From: Eumeta japonica
Taxonomy: Eukaryota > Arthropoda > Insecta > Lepidoptera > Psychidae
NCBI GenBank assembly: GCA_005406025.1
Contig: BGZK01000014.1
Location: forward strand, 1,209,116 to 1,273,115
Direction of reading: 5' to 3'
Length of the DNA: 64,000 nucleotides
The position numbers and the translations under genes are program-made. Below, in pieces: positions 25,154-38,144 of this stretch. The stretch's first letter is position 1; each line of letters opens with the position of its first letter. Below the pieces are notes generated by a model that did no database searches, had not been told where the DNA came from, and saw only the letters and a list, made by a program, of their open reading frames with translations.

Positions 25154-25484
25154 CTTTTGAGGTGATGAAAATACCATCGCGAATGATGACGTAAATAGGT
25201 TTTTGCCTATGTTTAAAACCTTTAATTTTACATTACTGCATTATTGATAGAATTGTCGTATGAGATAAATAACATTCTTAAAGTTTGACGAGATTAATTT
25301 GGGATCTAATTGCCATCATGTAATATAATTCGTAATCGTATGCATTGTTGAAAAATATTGTACATTATTGTAGTTTATTATTATTATTATTTGCTTACGA
25401 TTTGCTTATTTGCTTATAGGTTTACATCTTACTATAATGTTAGAAAAATATAAGGAATTGATTACGATAACTTGTCGACTTTTT

Positions 25485-25870
25485 GTTTTTTTTGCGACGC
25501 CCCCTTAAAAGCTTCCTTTTGGTTAAAAAACACTGGGAAAATTTTATTTTTTTTTAATTCAAAACAACACGTGCCTCTGGACAATCTACGTTAATTTTTG
25601 GGTATGATCATCTTTTTTGCGAATTTTTCATGAAAAATACAATTTTATTCGAAATGTCAAAAATTATAGAACTCAAATCAATAAAAAAACAATAATTAAT
25701 CAAAATAACTATAAACAAAAATTTTAATTCGAAAAAATTAGATAAAATTATTATACCCAAAAATTACCTTAGGTTGTCTAGAGGCACCTGTCGTTTTGAA
25801 TTAAAAAAAAAATCCCAGTGTTTTTTCACCAAAAGGAAGCTTTTTAAGGGGCATCGAAAAAAAAAATAAT
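25485..25870. mobile_element. Foldback/MITE element with ~120-bp inverted arms
   Basis: The left arm (about 25485-25608) and right arm (about 25750-25870) are imperfect inverted copies. Both contain CTTAAAAAGCTTCCTTTTGG-type, CACTGGGA, AATTCAAAAC, GTGCCTCT and TAATTTTTGGGTAT blocks in mirrored order. The 140-base centre is AT-rich and non-coding. The arms differ at scattered positions, so the element is not new. No clear target duplication could be fixed because both ends lie in T/A runs. Confidence 0.8.
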
Positions 25871-28188
25871 TTTTAATGACTCCCCTATTGCCAACAAAAA
25901 AGAAGTGTTAAAATTAAGACAAAGTGATCCCTTTACACTAGAAGGTTTTAATGACAAAACATAGAGGATTCGTCAAAGGCATACAATAGGTAATGTGCAT
26001 AGAATGAAAATGTGTGGTAGCAGTGATATTGTTAAGTGTTACTATAATACTATTATATGTAAAATTAGCTATAATGATGGACATTGTACCAAATTGTCGT
26101 TTGATGTTATACAAATAATTCTACTAAAAAAAATCTAGTAATATACGCTTTGCTTTCATACCTGGTTGATGTTATTAGCTGTCGGAATACTCCAAAAATT
26201 CTGGCTACCCAGGTAGGATAATAAACATTTTCTAGGATCAAATTACGAAAAGTTGTGATTTTGTCGTCTTCATAAAATATCATAATAATCAGAGCTGCAG
26301 AAATTCCATGGATTGACGCCGGCGAGTCAAAATATACATGTATACCTACTCAATACATATATATCTATGTAAAGCTCGTGTCGTTAAGAGGTCATAAATC
26401 ATTCTAGAGTACGAAAGTCAGAGGCGTGTCGGCGGTTCTTCGCCCGTTTCCGGACATCGTTCAAATGCAGTGCTCCTTTTATGGTTAATCTGCAGCTCGA
26501 ATCTTTTGAGCTCTTAGCTGTTCGCCTGTTCGTTTGCAGACGCGCTTATGATTGTTCATGTAGATGCCACTTTAGTCCTTTGAAAGTCTGACGTTTTTTA
26601 GAGAAATTACTTAGAATAGATGAAGAAGGGAATACATTAGAGAAAATTCTGATCGATCGATAGGCTTGTCTGTACTGTTTATTTGATAGTTGTTGCATTG
26701 ATCTCATCTCATCGAATCAGTCTTCAGTTCTGATACAAAAGTATTTATTTCCTCGACTAAACACCGAGTAAGGGACCCTCAACTCGAACAGCGCGCAGTG
26801 CTTCAGGTCGAACCTCACAATTTTGAATAAAATACTGTACTTCTTTGCTTCTAAAGTGTAGTGTTATAAATGTAGTACAATTTAATATCTCAATAAAATA
26901 TAAAAGTATACGAACGGGATTGTCAACTTCACAAATGCACCGGTTTTTCACCGGCGTGAGCTGTGTATTGTCGCATATCGCGGTGCACGTTAAACTTCAT
27001 CTCGTAACTCGCATACGGACGACGGAGCAATAGAACGTCGTCGCGTAGCGTGAGCGGCGCCCGTCTACGACACGTCTAGAGCCGGCGCTTTCCTCTTCAA
27101 TGCTCTTGCGGCGTAAATAAGCGACTATGAATTGTTACATTTGGTACAATCGCCGAGAACTGTTTTGAATATCAAATGTCATATGGAGAAAAGGTATAAA
27201 AATAACTTGATGTGGAAGAGGGGTGGGACAAGGATGTAGCTAATGAGAGTGCAAGAGAGAGAGTAAAGCGAAAAGGAAATGGGCAGAGATTGAAATCGGG
27301 AATAGGCTAAAGATCGGGGTAGGTGATGGGACTAAGATCAAGATAAAGATCTAGTTCTTAATAAAGAGTGCAATCTAGATCAAAAGTATTTAACCATAAA
27401 TATGGATCACGGGGCGAAAGCTCGCTGATTTTGTGACATAAATGAACAAGTAAAGTATAAGTTTTCAATATTTTATGAGAACATAAGACAATATCGTCGC
27501 TTTTAGCAAGAACGATTTACTTTCGTTTTCCTCTAATAGACAAAATTGTGTACTGTATTGTCAGGTAAAAACTAAAACTTTTCTAAGCAATCGCTTATCT
27601 TTTCCCTTTAGTTAATCTTTGATTTTTTATCTTAGTATACATATGGTAGTCTATTATAGAAGTATCGTGTCCGTTTTAAGTGTTATAGCTCTACATAGCT
27701 ATATAATTTTTTGTGTATTTAATCAGTTCCAAAGATGGATCATACAGTGCTCCAAAAATAACTAATTTCCAAAATTTTTAAGCAATGAACTTTTATTTAG
27801 GGACTACTTAGACCAGCTGAGCCCGTGTAAATAGCAAACAAAGTTACAGAATTCCCAAGCTCCACTCATTTATAAACTAGAGCGTGATCGTTTGATATAT
27901 ATTTCCCGAAATATGGTTCCGCACTCGTCGATTTGTTCCAGTGTGATGTGCCGCTTAGCTTGCGACTGTACCGCTTTTAGCGCGGGGTGGCGCGAGCGCT
28001 GTGTATGCGCGGTGAATACGCCACGAGCGCGTGCGGCGGCGCCACCGCGGCGGCTGGCTGCTTGAATGAAAATGTGTCATGTACCGTTCTTAGCATAACT
28101 TGACGAGCAGTTATTATCAAACTTGATTCGTGTTGTAATTACAACGGTAACAGTTTTTCTCGATAGAATAGGGCCCAGCGCGATTATG

Positions 28189-28223
28189 GCGTCAAAGAGT
28201 TAACGTCGTTAACTCTGTGACGC
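28189..28223. repeat. Near-perfect palindrome carrying paired GTTAAC
   Basis: GCGTCAAAGAGTTAAC (28189-28204) and its inverse (28208-28223) match at 15 of 16 positions around a 3-base centre. It could be a binding site for a dimeric protein. Confidence 0.6.
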
Positions 28224-28314
28224 GCACCCACACTTCATTGACATGGGTGCTTCGCGACATTTGTTTTTTATTTATTTTTGTATTTCTTTTTTTTAAATAA
28301 AATTATGAATATAT

Positions 28315-28318
<4 letters not shown>

Positions 28319-28382
<64 letters not shown>
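28319..28382. repeat. (AT)n microsatellite
   Basis: A 64-base AT tract flanked by inverted ATTATGAATAT and ATATTCATAAT, so the whole region can fold back on itself. Confidence 0.97.
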
Positions 28383-28385
<3 letters not shown>

Positions 28386-28502
28386 TAATTAATATATACC
28401 AATATATATTTTATGAATTATATACGATTCATAAAATTCTTAAAACAAATTCCAAAAAAATAAATAAAAATAGTCTTCGAAAACCTATTTTAACAATTCT
28501 TT

Positions 28503-28971
28503 AAACAGACTTCAAAATCAACCAATTAGTAGTTTTTGGAGGGTTCCAGTTAAAGGTAAATCAGAATGTTTTGTCTTCTTAGATCTCTTTTTTGATTCAA
28601 TATTCAACGTTTCATATTCACGTTTAGATCAAAAGTAGTTTTTAACGACAAATCGCAGTATTATGTCGTAACTCCTCACCATTAAGGAGTGCTGTGGCCA
28701 TCATCAGGTCAGCAGCATGCAGACGATGAGTCTAGACGCAAAACTTTGAATAATAAAAAAAGAGCTCAAATACAATGTACATGCCTATAATATTTGAAAA
28801 TTTCCCTCCATTTCTTTGGGATCCCATGATCAGATCAGTCCACTCCGGGAATATACTCTTTAAAATAAAAAAAAAATGAAATGGTCAACAGTTGAGAAAT
28901 TATTGCTGAACATACATAAAAATACATACAGCCGAATATAGAACCTCCTCTTGTTTTGGAGTCGGTTCAAA
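28503..28971 (-). mobile_element. AACCGACTT-family repeat, copy 3 (minus strand)
   Basis: Read on the minus strand it begins GAACCGACTCCAAAACAAG, then GAGGAGGTTCTATATTCGG, matching copy 2. It contains the CAGCACTCCTTAATG block shared with copy 1. The far end is AAACAGACTTCAAAA on the plus strand, so the ends are inverted repeats. About 470 bases, non-coding. Confidence 0.7.
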
Positions 28972-30053
28972 ACAGAAGATTTCTTTTTTTAGTTCTAATT
29001 TTCAGTCAGTTGTATTTTTATTATCTAGTTGAAATTTATCAGTAACGGCACTATTCAAAGTCACGACATTTGTAGACGTTTTGTGATGAATAACAACATC
29101 GTCTATACGTCTTTTACAAGTAGCTAATGGCTTCCATTGCAATAAGGAAATATTTCTCTTTTTCTACATAATTCTGCTTTCATATGATCTGGCGATTCAA
29201 CTCATAGAAATAACCGAATAACATATTTGAAGTTCATCTGCATTGTGGTGATTTACTATTTTATTCAATTATCTAAAAGAAAACTCATATTTTTTACACA
29301 AATAATATTTTTAACAATTTTTCATAACAGACTTTAAATAATACACATTGAGTCTAGTTTTAAACAACTATATTTAGTTAGCGCAGGCAGTGATCGCTGA
29401 GTGGTCAAAGTATTGCCTTCGAATAAAAAAGTATTGAGTTAGGTTAGTGGTCGTAATTAAAATAAATTAGCCAACGAGCTCTTAATGAAATTTCATCGTT
29501 TGCGGCGAACGAATTTTATATGTAAGGGTGGTAGTGAACTCTTTTGTCAGAAGAAAGTTCAATTAAACCATTTACTTCATACTTTCGAGATCATTTTAAG
29601 CCGTCTGTCCAGGACGTATTCATCGTATCGATTTCAAGAGTCGTTAATAACCCTCAATCGGTATTGGATTAGGATGAAGGACGTGAGGTTAAATCCCTCA
29701 TCTGAAATAAAAAAAGATTGTGGAAGGATTTGCTGTTCGTGAGAAGGTTTGAAGGATGCAAACAAAAATATCTACTTATCTTTATATACTTACAAGTAAA
29801 GTTATTAAGTAGTCAAGCTATTTATGCATTCTTTGACTTGACGTAGAAATTATGTCAACATGGTTCAACAGTTAAATAATCAGTTTAACCTTCTGTCTCC
29901 TTGTAAACTATTTCAGACGCTCGCTTACTAAGTGAGACGTAGATGATAACCTCATGCGCATCAAAAACCATGTGCGAATGTGACGTTTGAGTTAACAGAA
30001 ACGGCGTCACCGATCTTCAATAATAGGTTACTTTTGAATAGATTGTTCTCAAT

Positions 30054-30491
30054 ATGTGTGTCTATAAAATACTAAGCGACTTAGTGAATTATCGTATGAA
30101 CTTTAAATTACCTCACTGTCAAAGTACCATCTCACAATGTTTTTATTCAGATATGGCAGCTTGGATATTTAGTCTTCCGCGCGAGCTCAGTACTTGTCGG
30201 GAGGTTACTAGAGACCGTTTTTACCGAAGCGACAACAAAATCCGGCACGGCGGCTTAGTGCTTTCTTCGTGGGACGCAGCGAGTGCTTCGACTCGACTTA
30301 GAAACTCATTTGTAAATTCATCCATGGTGAGAGTACGAATCGATTGTGACAACTCGGCTGCCGCCGCTCAAGACTCGGTAAATAGCTGGTCGAAATTCAT
30401 TTGTACGAATAATCTAAACGGACTTAATGAAAATATAAAAGTGCGTTTTCCCTCGGCCTATGTACTGAACCACTTCTCCTTATCTATTTAG
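30054..30491 (+). other. Unassigned 145-codon open frame
   Basis: This is the longest open frame in the window after the 42.3 kb exon. The segment from 30150 to 30450 is GC-balanced. A donor-like CATG|GTGAGA occurs at 30327. No motif, domain or signal is recognised, and a neighbouring frame (30504-30773) is also open, which points to composition rather than coding. It could be a non-coding conserved island or an unrecognised alternative exon. Confidence 0.15.
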
Positions 30492-32042
30492 AAGGATGCC
30501 CTTTTGTCAAGGCCGGGATGTGACAATGTTTGCCGAAGGCGGACCCTCCCGGTGGACGCGCCCCGTTTAAAAACCCTGTTCGGTCTGAAAATACGTGGAA
30601 GGAGGCCGGAGGAAAACAATTTCAGGGTCTCGGAGGTTCTACCTAATAAATCCGTTTCGTTCGTATGTCGATTTCGATGTGGGTATCGCAGAGCAAGAGT
30701 TATTTACTACACCGGGCTGATGATTTATTGTAAGTTGCGCATTTGGTGTGGGTCAAGCGTTCGATGCAGTTAAATGATTAATCGCGTATTTTAAATATGA
30801 CAGATGTTAAGCTATAACAAGCATACGTAATCATAATATTGTTCGTATATGCATAATACGTGTGTTTACGTATACGTATTTCTGAAGACTTATATTTTAC
30901 ACTTCATATTTTACAGCTTTATATATATTCTATTTTATTTTTTATTCCGAAACTTGATTTCAGGATTTGAGGTTATAATTGTTTATAGAATTAATAATCT
31001 CAAAAATTATTATTTTAATCATACAGAAAATAGCACACATATGAAGCACATTCTTGATTTTGCATAAGTAATTTTAATTTAGCAAAAACAATCGGTATTC
31101 TTAAATTAAACAGAAAATCAAAATAGCATAATTTAACATGAATATTAAGAACCGTTATTATTATGATAAGTATGTATCTTTTCTAGTACTGCATATTTGA
31201 TAATCTAACATTAACGATTATATTAAATTATATATGTTAATACAAAAATAATTCAAATAAATTTGATTGTTCTAATTATTTCACACAGGGGGCGCCTCTT
31301 TACAAGCTCTCTACATGTATATAGTCGAGTACAGTACGGAATATAACTTAAAAATACAACATATTTTTGAAATGTGTACAATTTATATTTTAGCTGTAGA
31401 AAGTGATGAAATTTAACTAAAGATTAGTAGGTAGTTTTTTCAGTATTTTAAAAGAAATGAACCTTTTGACATACAAAAATTATTTTTGTTTAAGTTAATT
31501 ACTATATCAATATTGATGATAAAATTATATTGTAATGTAAATATTTTCGATGCTTTAAAAAATCTTCCATTGAATGGAAATCGAATTTTCGAATATTTTA
31601 TGTACGTATGCTTTATATATTTTTAAAAAAAGCAATTTTTACCTTATCCGTCTGGTACATCATAAAAGTGAAACAAAATCGAATTAGCGCAAGTATACCT
31701 GTGAACATTAGGCCTATAAATATTTTACGGCGCTCCTAGCTTTTACACGTCCGCTCTACAGGTTAAGTGGTCGATGTATGTTATTTCTATAACCGGTAGA
31801 AAGAATATTATTTGTACACCTCGTTTTGTATGTCGCGGTACTTTTTTTTTGTTCAAAACTACGACTTTCTTAAATGTGCATATATAGTATATAAAAAAAT
31901 AGGGTAACGCCAATTATGATTATGTATTAATAAGACGTGATAAGTTATGACTCTGTTATCTATTATTATCTATAACTTGCTTATTATTATTTCATTACGA
32001 TCGCATTTAGCCACAAATCAGCTATCGCGGAAAGCGCATCAG

Positions 32043-32090
32043 GTCTGGGCGGGCGGGATCGTTACGGCGGGCGGCAGTCCCCGCCCAGAC
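32043..32090. repeat. GC-rich hairpin with Sp1-like GGGCGGG
   Basis: GTCTGGGCGGG (32043-32053) is the exact inverse of CCCGCCCAGAC (32080-32090), with a 26-base loop that is itself GC-rich. Confidence 0.6.
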
Positions 32091-35000
32091 GCCGCGCCGC
32101 GAGCACGTGCTTCTATCGTTTTCAAACACAAACTAAGAAAACATCCAAAAAAAAAAAAAAAATGTTTTTCTATACAAACAACGATCTCGCAGTGATTTGA
32201 GTGCGAATTTATTGTTAAGTGTTTCAAATATTAATAATAATAAATATAAAATGAACGTAAATGTGAGGCCTATATGGAAACATATCAAAATTCTTTTATA
32301 AGTGTTTTATAAGTGTAGTCGGCTTAAGGTGCTCGGCACTGAATTATTTTGGATTTCGGAGGCGATGTGAGTTCCACGACAAGCCGGGTACAAGGTTTTT
32401 CTTCCGCGGCATTTTCCCGGGGCAGCTCTTCGCTCGCGGGTTTTTCACCGGACGAGATTTCACCGGGATGGATTAATGAGTTACAGACAAATCAACAAAA
32501 TAACGTGATAGACGGGGCTGAATGTGGCATATTAATTTTTTAAAAAACATCTAAATCTTAATCTATATGAATATGAAATCTGTCTGTAATTTATAATTTG
32601 TTTTTTGTATACCATTTGCTATTACAAAATCCACTTATGGATAGGCATTTTGCACACAGTTAAATGCAAATTATTTATTGTAAGAAGCAACATTTAGCGA
32701 AGTTTAAATAGATCTAGGAGATAGTTTAACATGTCAACTTTGTCTATTTAAAACGAAGTGACAATCTTCTTATTGATATGTCCAATCCTTTGACTGAAAT
32801 GTGATAAAATCTCTAATAAATGTTTTGTAATTTAAAAACAAGTAAACTTTTCGGAGTTTTACCTGGGACTGTTTTCTTTTATATGTCTTGGTTTTTGAGT
32901 TTTAAGATCTTTAAAGAGGAATTCAAATTTTAACTAAGTGTAGTATGCGGGATAGACTAAGTTTATCGCTACATTTTTTTTTTAATTTTGTTACATTAAT
33001 AATTTCTTAGTTATTGTAGCGAGCACCATAAACAGTTACGTTAGCACGGCGACTTTATTCCGCTAAGCATGCATTATAAACGAAGTAAAAGGCTTACAAG
33101 GTCGAGGTAATGTTTTGTTAGGTCTGGTCTCTACTAAAAAAAATTTGTGTTCTTGTAAGAAAAAAGTAACTCAATTAAGCTGTACTTAGATCTCTATAAT
33201 TTAATAAACGGGCGCGTTATTGTAGTTAACTTTTTTTCTATAAAGAAAGCCATTAAAATGCAATCTGCCAGTAATACAGACACGCTTGACAGCATTGATT
33301 TGGCGCAACAGATAACCGAGCTCGAGGTGGTAGGCCTTCAGATATTGTCGGTCCATGACGGGACTTACATTTGTTGCTCCTGGTCTTAACGTATAGCACT
33401 GACGGTGTGCGTGTGTCCCAGTACAACTTGTAAACAATCGAATCTACCGATAATTTCATTAAAATCTACAGTTACGTATTCATAAACACGTCTTGTTTAG
33501 TTGTATTCGGTCGTGCGTAGTTTCGCTAAGTAGAATGTGTCTCGGTTTTGGGATAGACGGTTAAAAAGGATATAAAGAAAAAATCGTTTATTTACTAGTG
33601 TCAAAATTCGACTTTCAAATTAGTTGCAAATTTAAATAATAAAATTCATAATTACGCCTTACATTGTAATCGGTTTATTTTTAACAACATCTATTTCGTG
33701 TTATACCGTCATTACCAATCAATTGCTACTTTTTGGAATTTGTTTCATAAGGAAGTAGAAGATTAGGTACTCTATATTAAAAAATAAAATATATGCATTT
33801 AAAAAAATAATAAATATACACCATTTTGACAATTAGTAATCACACACATAAATTCCTATTTTCAAATGGATATAAGTATGTACTGAGTTTTTAATGATAA
33901 ACTTATCCAATGCATTTTACGTCTCGGTGTTGTTTAAAAGAACGTGTAGCAATAATACAAACGTAGCCGTAAACAGTGATCTTGAAAAGTGTGGGTACGA
34001 TATGACATTCAGACATAAACTAAAAGAAAGATCTAACTTTAAAGGTGCCCAGTTCGCTACATAATCTGACAAGCTATCTTCGACGTTTATGCTTATCTCG
34101 ATAAATATATATGATGTGATTTGCGCTTAAAGCGACAACTGCACGTAACAATTTATATGAAGTGGCTGGGCAGTTCTTGTCGAGATCGTGTCGAGTCTGC
34201 TAATGAATTTCTCCTGTTGTGTATCTAGTAGGTTCGCACACAGCCGAAAAGCCGTGTAAAGGGTTATTACCGAACCGTTCTCGAGGGTAGGCCTGTTGAT
34301 GCATAATTTAGTGCACGCAGTCGTTTCTACTTCTGTCCCGTTCCCGCACGGCTAGTTGGTCTACTGCCAAATACAAAACGAAAGTGATTGTTTTCCTTGA
34401 AAAGCCACAGGAAAAGCTTTTCACGGTCGGTTTTGCATTTTTAATTCTCAACTCAATAGTTCAACTTCAGTTTCTAAGAGCCTACAGCCGAAGGTAGCTA
34501 TTGTTGTGCGTTGATATCATCTCGATCAAAATTTCCTCACTTTTGTTATCAAAAATGAGTATTATTTAAAGTAGTTGTTCACGTTAATATATCGTTTTTT
34601 CTACTTCTATTTTATTATGAATACTGTGAGCATAATCAAACAGGAAAACTTGAACTAGAAAAATGTATGTACAAAGGTATGTGCCTTCGCAATAGAAAAT
34701 ATTTTAGATAAGTCTGTAGATTCCAGCGAAAACTAAAAAGTACATTGAGCTAGTGAAAAACAAGAGAAATTCAATATTATTGCTCGGTATAATTATTTGT
34801 AATTAACTACCTTGTCATTTCTTCACGCAAGTCGCTAAGATTGCTACTTCTCTATTCTGGTCGCGCACTGGTTAATATAGCAGACGAATATTTGATGTGT
34901 GTTAGTTAAAAAAAGTCAATAATCGGTTGATTACGGTACTTATAATTTAATCAGACGTGGTGAAACCCTTCGTTAGCGTAAAAGGGTGGGGTGTTTTATA

Positions 35001-36544
35001 TCGAAATCAAAGCATTATAATTGCTTCTCAAAAAAACTGATTATAGGCAACTTATTAAAATTATATTTAAATACAAATTAATTTTGTGTATGCTAATTCT
35101 CATTGATCGATTATGGACCAGAAATACATTTATTATGTTTAACTAGTTTCACTTTAAGACTACGAAGTACTTTTAAATTTTTTATGTGTAAGGACAATAC
35201 TTATCGTGATGTTTGATTCTAAGGTTAGCGACAAAAACCTTTAACCGGAGATTTAAATATAAATCATGAAACCCTTGATCTTGTTTCTATCCCTTCAAGG
35301 TTTATGACCATAAACAAAGCGATTTTCATTTTTACCAGTCGTGAGTTACTTTTGCAACCCTAAAGTTTCAAACCTTTCTATGATTTCAGAAGAACGTTTG
35401 AAGGTTCGCGCTTCATAAAATTATAAAATGCCTAAACTGTAAATTTACTCCTCATTTTGTAGACGTTTAAAACTCACATTTGTTCTAAAATGTTCTAAAA
35501 AATTCCGTTGTAATAAACCCAGTTTGATTTACAGTCAAATTGATTTTATAGCAAAGGAAATAAATACGTCAATACAGCAGAGATCAAACAAACCGGCGAA
35601 GTTCGAGTTCCCGCTGTCAGTGTCCCGTATATTTTTTACACATTCTATTCGGTTTCAGTCACCCCACCGCTGAAGATTAGGTACCCTCCCACATTTTTTT
35701 TCTTAAAGTCGAGGTGCAACAGATTAGTGGTTAAGACCGCTGCATTCAAACCAGGAAGAATCATGACCGTTGTTGACCACGGGCTGTATAATCGATAACT
35801 TTTTAACTAGAATTAAATTATTGTCTCCTTCCCTCGAGATTGCGTTAAGCCGCCGGCCCGGTCTTTGTTGCGCTGTTGACGACAACTGTCGTTAGCAGCC
35901 GACGACCCATATTGACTGAATTAAAGGGCGTATGGGTCAAGCTAACGATTTGATCTATTTATACATACAGTGTGTAAATGAGCATCACCTCGCCACTTAT
36001 TACCGTTGTAAAGTATCATATTCTAATTAAAATAAGCATAACCATAAGCATAATAATAAAAATAACCAAAACAGTAAGTAATTTTTTCTCATATTAAGTT
36101 TCTTGTAATTAGAATATAATATTTTATAATGGGGGAAAAAGTGGTGCGGTGCTGTTCATTTACATACTGTATTTAATGCCATGAATTTTTGTATGATTAA
36201 AAAATGTAAAGTATATCATTGATATACGGTGAGATGAACTTAAAAAAAAACTTAATTAATGAAAACATACATTTTTTTGACTTGTAAATCAAAAATTCAA
36301 ATGGACACTATTTAAATCAAAATGAGAGTAAAATGAACTTCTAAAATTGTTTCATATATACACAAAATATTGCAAAACATATTTCATTAGAGAACAAGTT
36401 ATTAAATTTTCAGTATTTCGGCAGAAGGTTGGCAAAATGAATCTTATGTAATTGTGATGTAAAGTATTCAATTTGTAATTTTTTGTATTTAAATATGTTT
36501 TTTGATACGAGAAAAGCTTATGTTTGTTTTAATTATTTATGAAA

Positions 36545-36585
<41 letters not shown>
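36545..36585. repeat. (AT)n microsatellite
   Basis: About 40 bases of AT dinucleotides. Confidence 0.95.
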
Positions 36586-36591
<6 letters not shown>

Positions 36592-37647
36592 TACAGAATA
36601 AGAGACATACTTTCTTGTATATTTTCGGTAATGTAAATGGTAATTCAAATATTTAATATAGATGTGTTAGACGGGAATGCGCTCGCGCGTATCGATCTTT
36701 TTGCAAAAAAAAATTAGTCTGAATGGCTCTTTTCATTCGAATGCTTTGGAAATTCATATACAGTTTCATCTAAGAATTTTTTTGGGCGTAAGCCCTGGCA
36801 CCATTGTTCCGGTAGTAAGTATTTGAGTTACCAAGAAAAATGTAGGTTTTTCCAAAAGGCACTAACTTCTAGAGCAAAACCCCCTTACAATATCCCTGAA
36901 CGGCTTTCGCGGATGCCAACTTTTGTATTATAAAGTTGCCAGAGCGTAGCCCGAAGTGATATACATAAATTTTATACATCGGGAAAGCTTTTAGGGGATC
37001 TTATTATTCCGATGTTTCGGGGCGCTTGGCTCTTTCTCGGGAGAATATCAAAAATTTGATTTTCTAGAAGGTAGATAATAGATAACGACGGCACATCGAT
37101 CTTTCCTTTGTTCAGAGCTCTGGAGGAATTACGAATGCAATCTTGTAAATTTCACGTGCGAACGAGTGCGTTGATGGTGATTTACATCAGGTACAGTTTA
37201 TCTTTTAATGCTTCGATTTCATCGCTGAACCTGCTAAACTTACTATTCAAGGGTTCACTCATCTGCATCTGCCCCAGATGTTGATGACGTTAAGCCAATG
37301 GTATTTTTGGTTATTCTGCTTTTTTTCTTGTTGGTCATAAAGAATTCTGGATGAACATAATGTAAACCTCGTACCAGGTTATTAAATTAAGTTATTTTTT
37401 ATTTTTAAGGCTGTTATTGTAAAAAAAAAAAGAATTAAGTGTTATTCTAATTTAATAATTTTAAAATGATCGACATCTATAAATGATCATTCGAGAGATA
37501 GTTGTCATTATAAAATTCAGACATCAAACTGTAATAGTAATTAAATAATAAAGTTTTAAAGTACATATGTATTCCGGATGGAAAAAGAATGTTTGATGGC
37601 TCAATACGTCGTTGTTTTTTAGACGATTTTAGTTTAATCGTCCGTTT
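36586..37647. other. Intron stretch
   Basis: No exon recognised. A GC-balanced patch around 36.78-36.98 kb has an imperfect inverted pair (GGGCGTAAGCCCTGGCA against a CTGGCA-containing inverse near 36.94 kb), too weak to call an element. Confidence 0.4.
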
Positions 37648-37821
37648 TTAATATGGTACCACTTCACCTTCACATGCTTCACAATCATCGCACGAATACG
37701 AGGCTGCTTTGGGCTGTGCCGGAGCCCTGGGGCGCACTCTAAAATAAAACGTGAATGTTAAACTGCGATGACGGTATTTTGGGGACCCGCCAGGCTGGAG
37801 ATCCGGGCCTGCGCTGCGCTC
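37648..37821 (-). other. Candidate terminal exon of a nested minus-strand gene
   Basis: On the minus strand a strong acceptor, TCTTTTCCACAG, is followed by a stop-free, GC-balanced stretch of about 57 codons ending in TAA (37648-37650). The peptide begins ERSAGPDLQPGGSPKYRHRS and ends SCDDCEACEGEVVPY. Composition contrasts sharply with the AT-rich flanks. A second acceptor-like site (TTTATTTTAG) lies within it before AGTGCGCC. No family is recognised. Alternatives are a decayed mobile-element fragment, or chance openness in a GC-rich patch. Confidence 0.3.
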
Positions 37822-38144
37822 CTGTGGAAAAGACATGAATATTATGGCTCAATAACTAAAAGCAAACTCGTCGATTTCACGTACTGTGTGTCGTTACGTT
37901 GAATTGTTTTATAGCAACTTCTCCTACTGCCGGTGCCTTAGTTAATTTCAGTTATTCTAACGTAATGTTGACGATGGTTCAACTTATCATATTTCTCTAC
38001 AGTTTCTTTGCTAGCTAGATACGGGATTTTTTTACGTAGGTGTACAGGTCGCTGGACTTAACACAGCACATGGAAGATAGAGATATGATGGCCATTATAA
38101 AAATGTGAAACCATTTGATGACTTTTGTTTCTATCTCTTATGTA
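37822..38144. other. Stretch between the two minus-strand islands
   Basis: AT-rich with stops in all frames; would be an intron if the flanking islands belong to one gene. Confidence 0.3.

Larger units (their letters stand above)
22616..25484. other. Intron stretch
   Basis: No exon recognised. It holds a hairpin at 24046-24092, CRE-like TGACGTCA at 25146-25153 followed by ATGACGTAA near 25.19 kb, and a GC-balanced patch around 23.05-23.28 kb of unknown nature. Confidence 0.5.
25871..28504. other. Intron stretch with two GC-rich islands
   Basis: No exon recognised. Islands at about 26.93-27.11 kb and 27.95-28.07 kb (GGCGGCGCCACCGCGGCGG and similar) are CpG-rich. A 35-base palindrome and a long (AT)n tract follow. 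They may be regulatory; no frame in them resembles a known protein. Confidence 0.45.
28972..36544. other. Intron stretch
   Basis: No convincing exon. GC-balanced patches occur at 30.15-30.76 kb (see the open frame there), 32.04-32.10 kb (GC-rich hairpin), 32.36-32.47 kb and 34.15-34.40 kb. Degenerate tRNA-like fragments at 29.40 and 35.72 kb were not called. Confidence 0.45.

Noticed and set aside
29395..29700. A-box-like TCGCTGAGTGG and B-box-like GGTTAAATCCC
   Set aside because: The two boxes are about 280 bases apart, far too distant for a tRNA or SINE head.
35708..35775. tRNA-like ATTAGTGGTTAAGACCGC
   Set aside because: No convincing B box at the right spacing.
36783..36955. Imperfect inverted pair resembling transposon ends
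   Set aside because: Too many mismatches and no target duplication.
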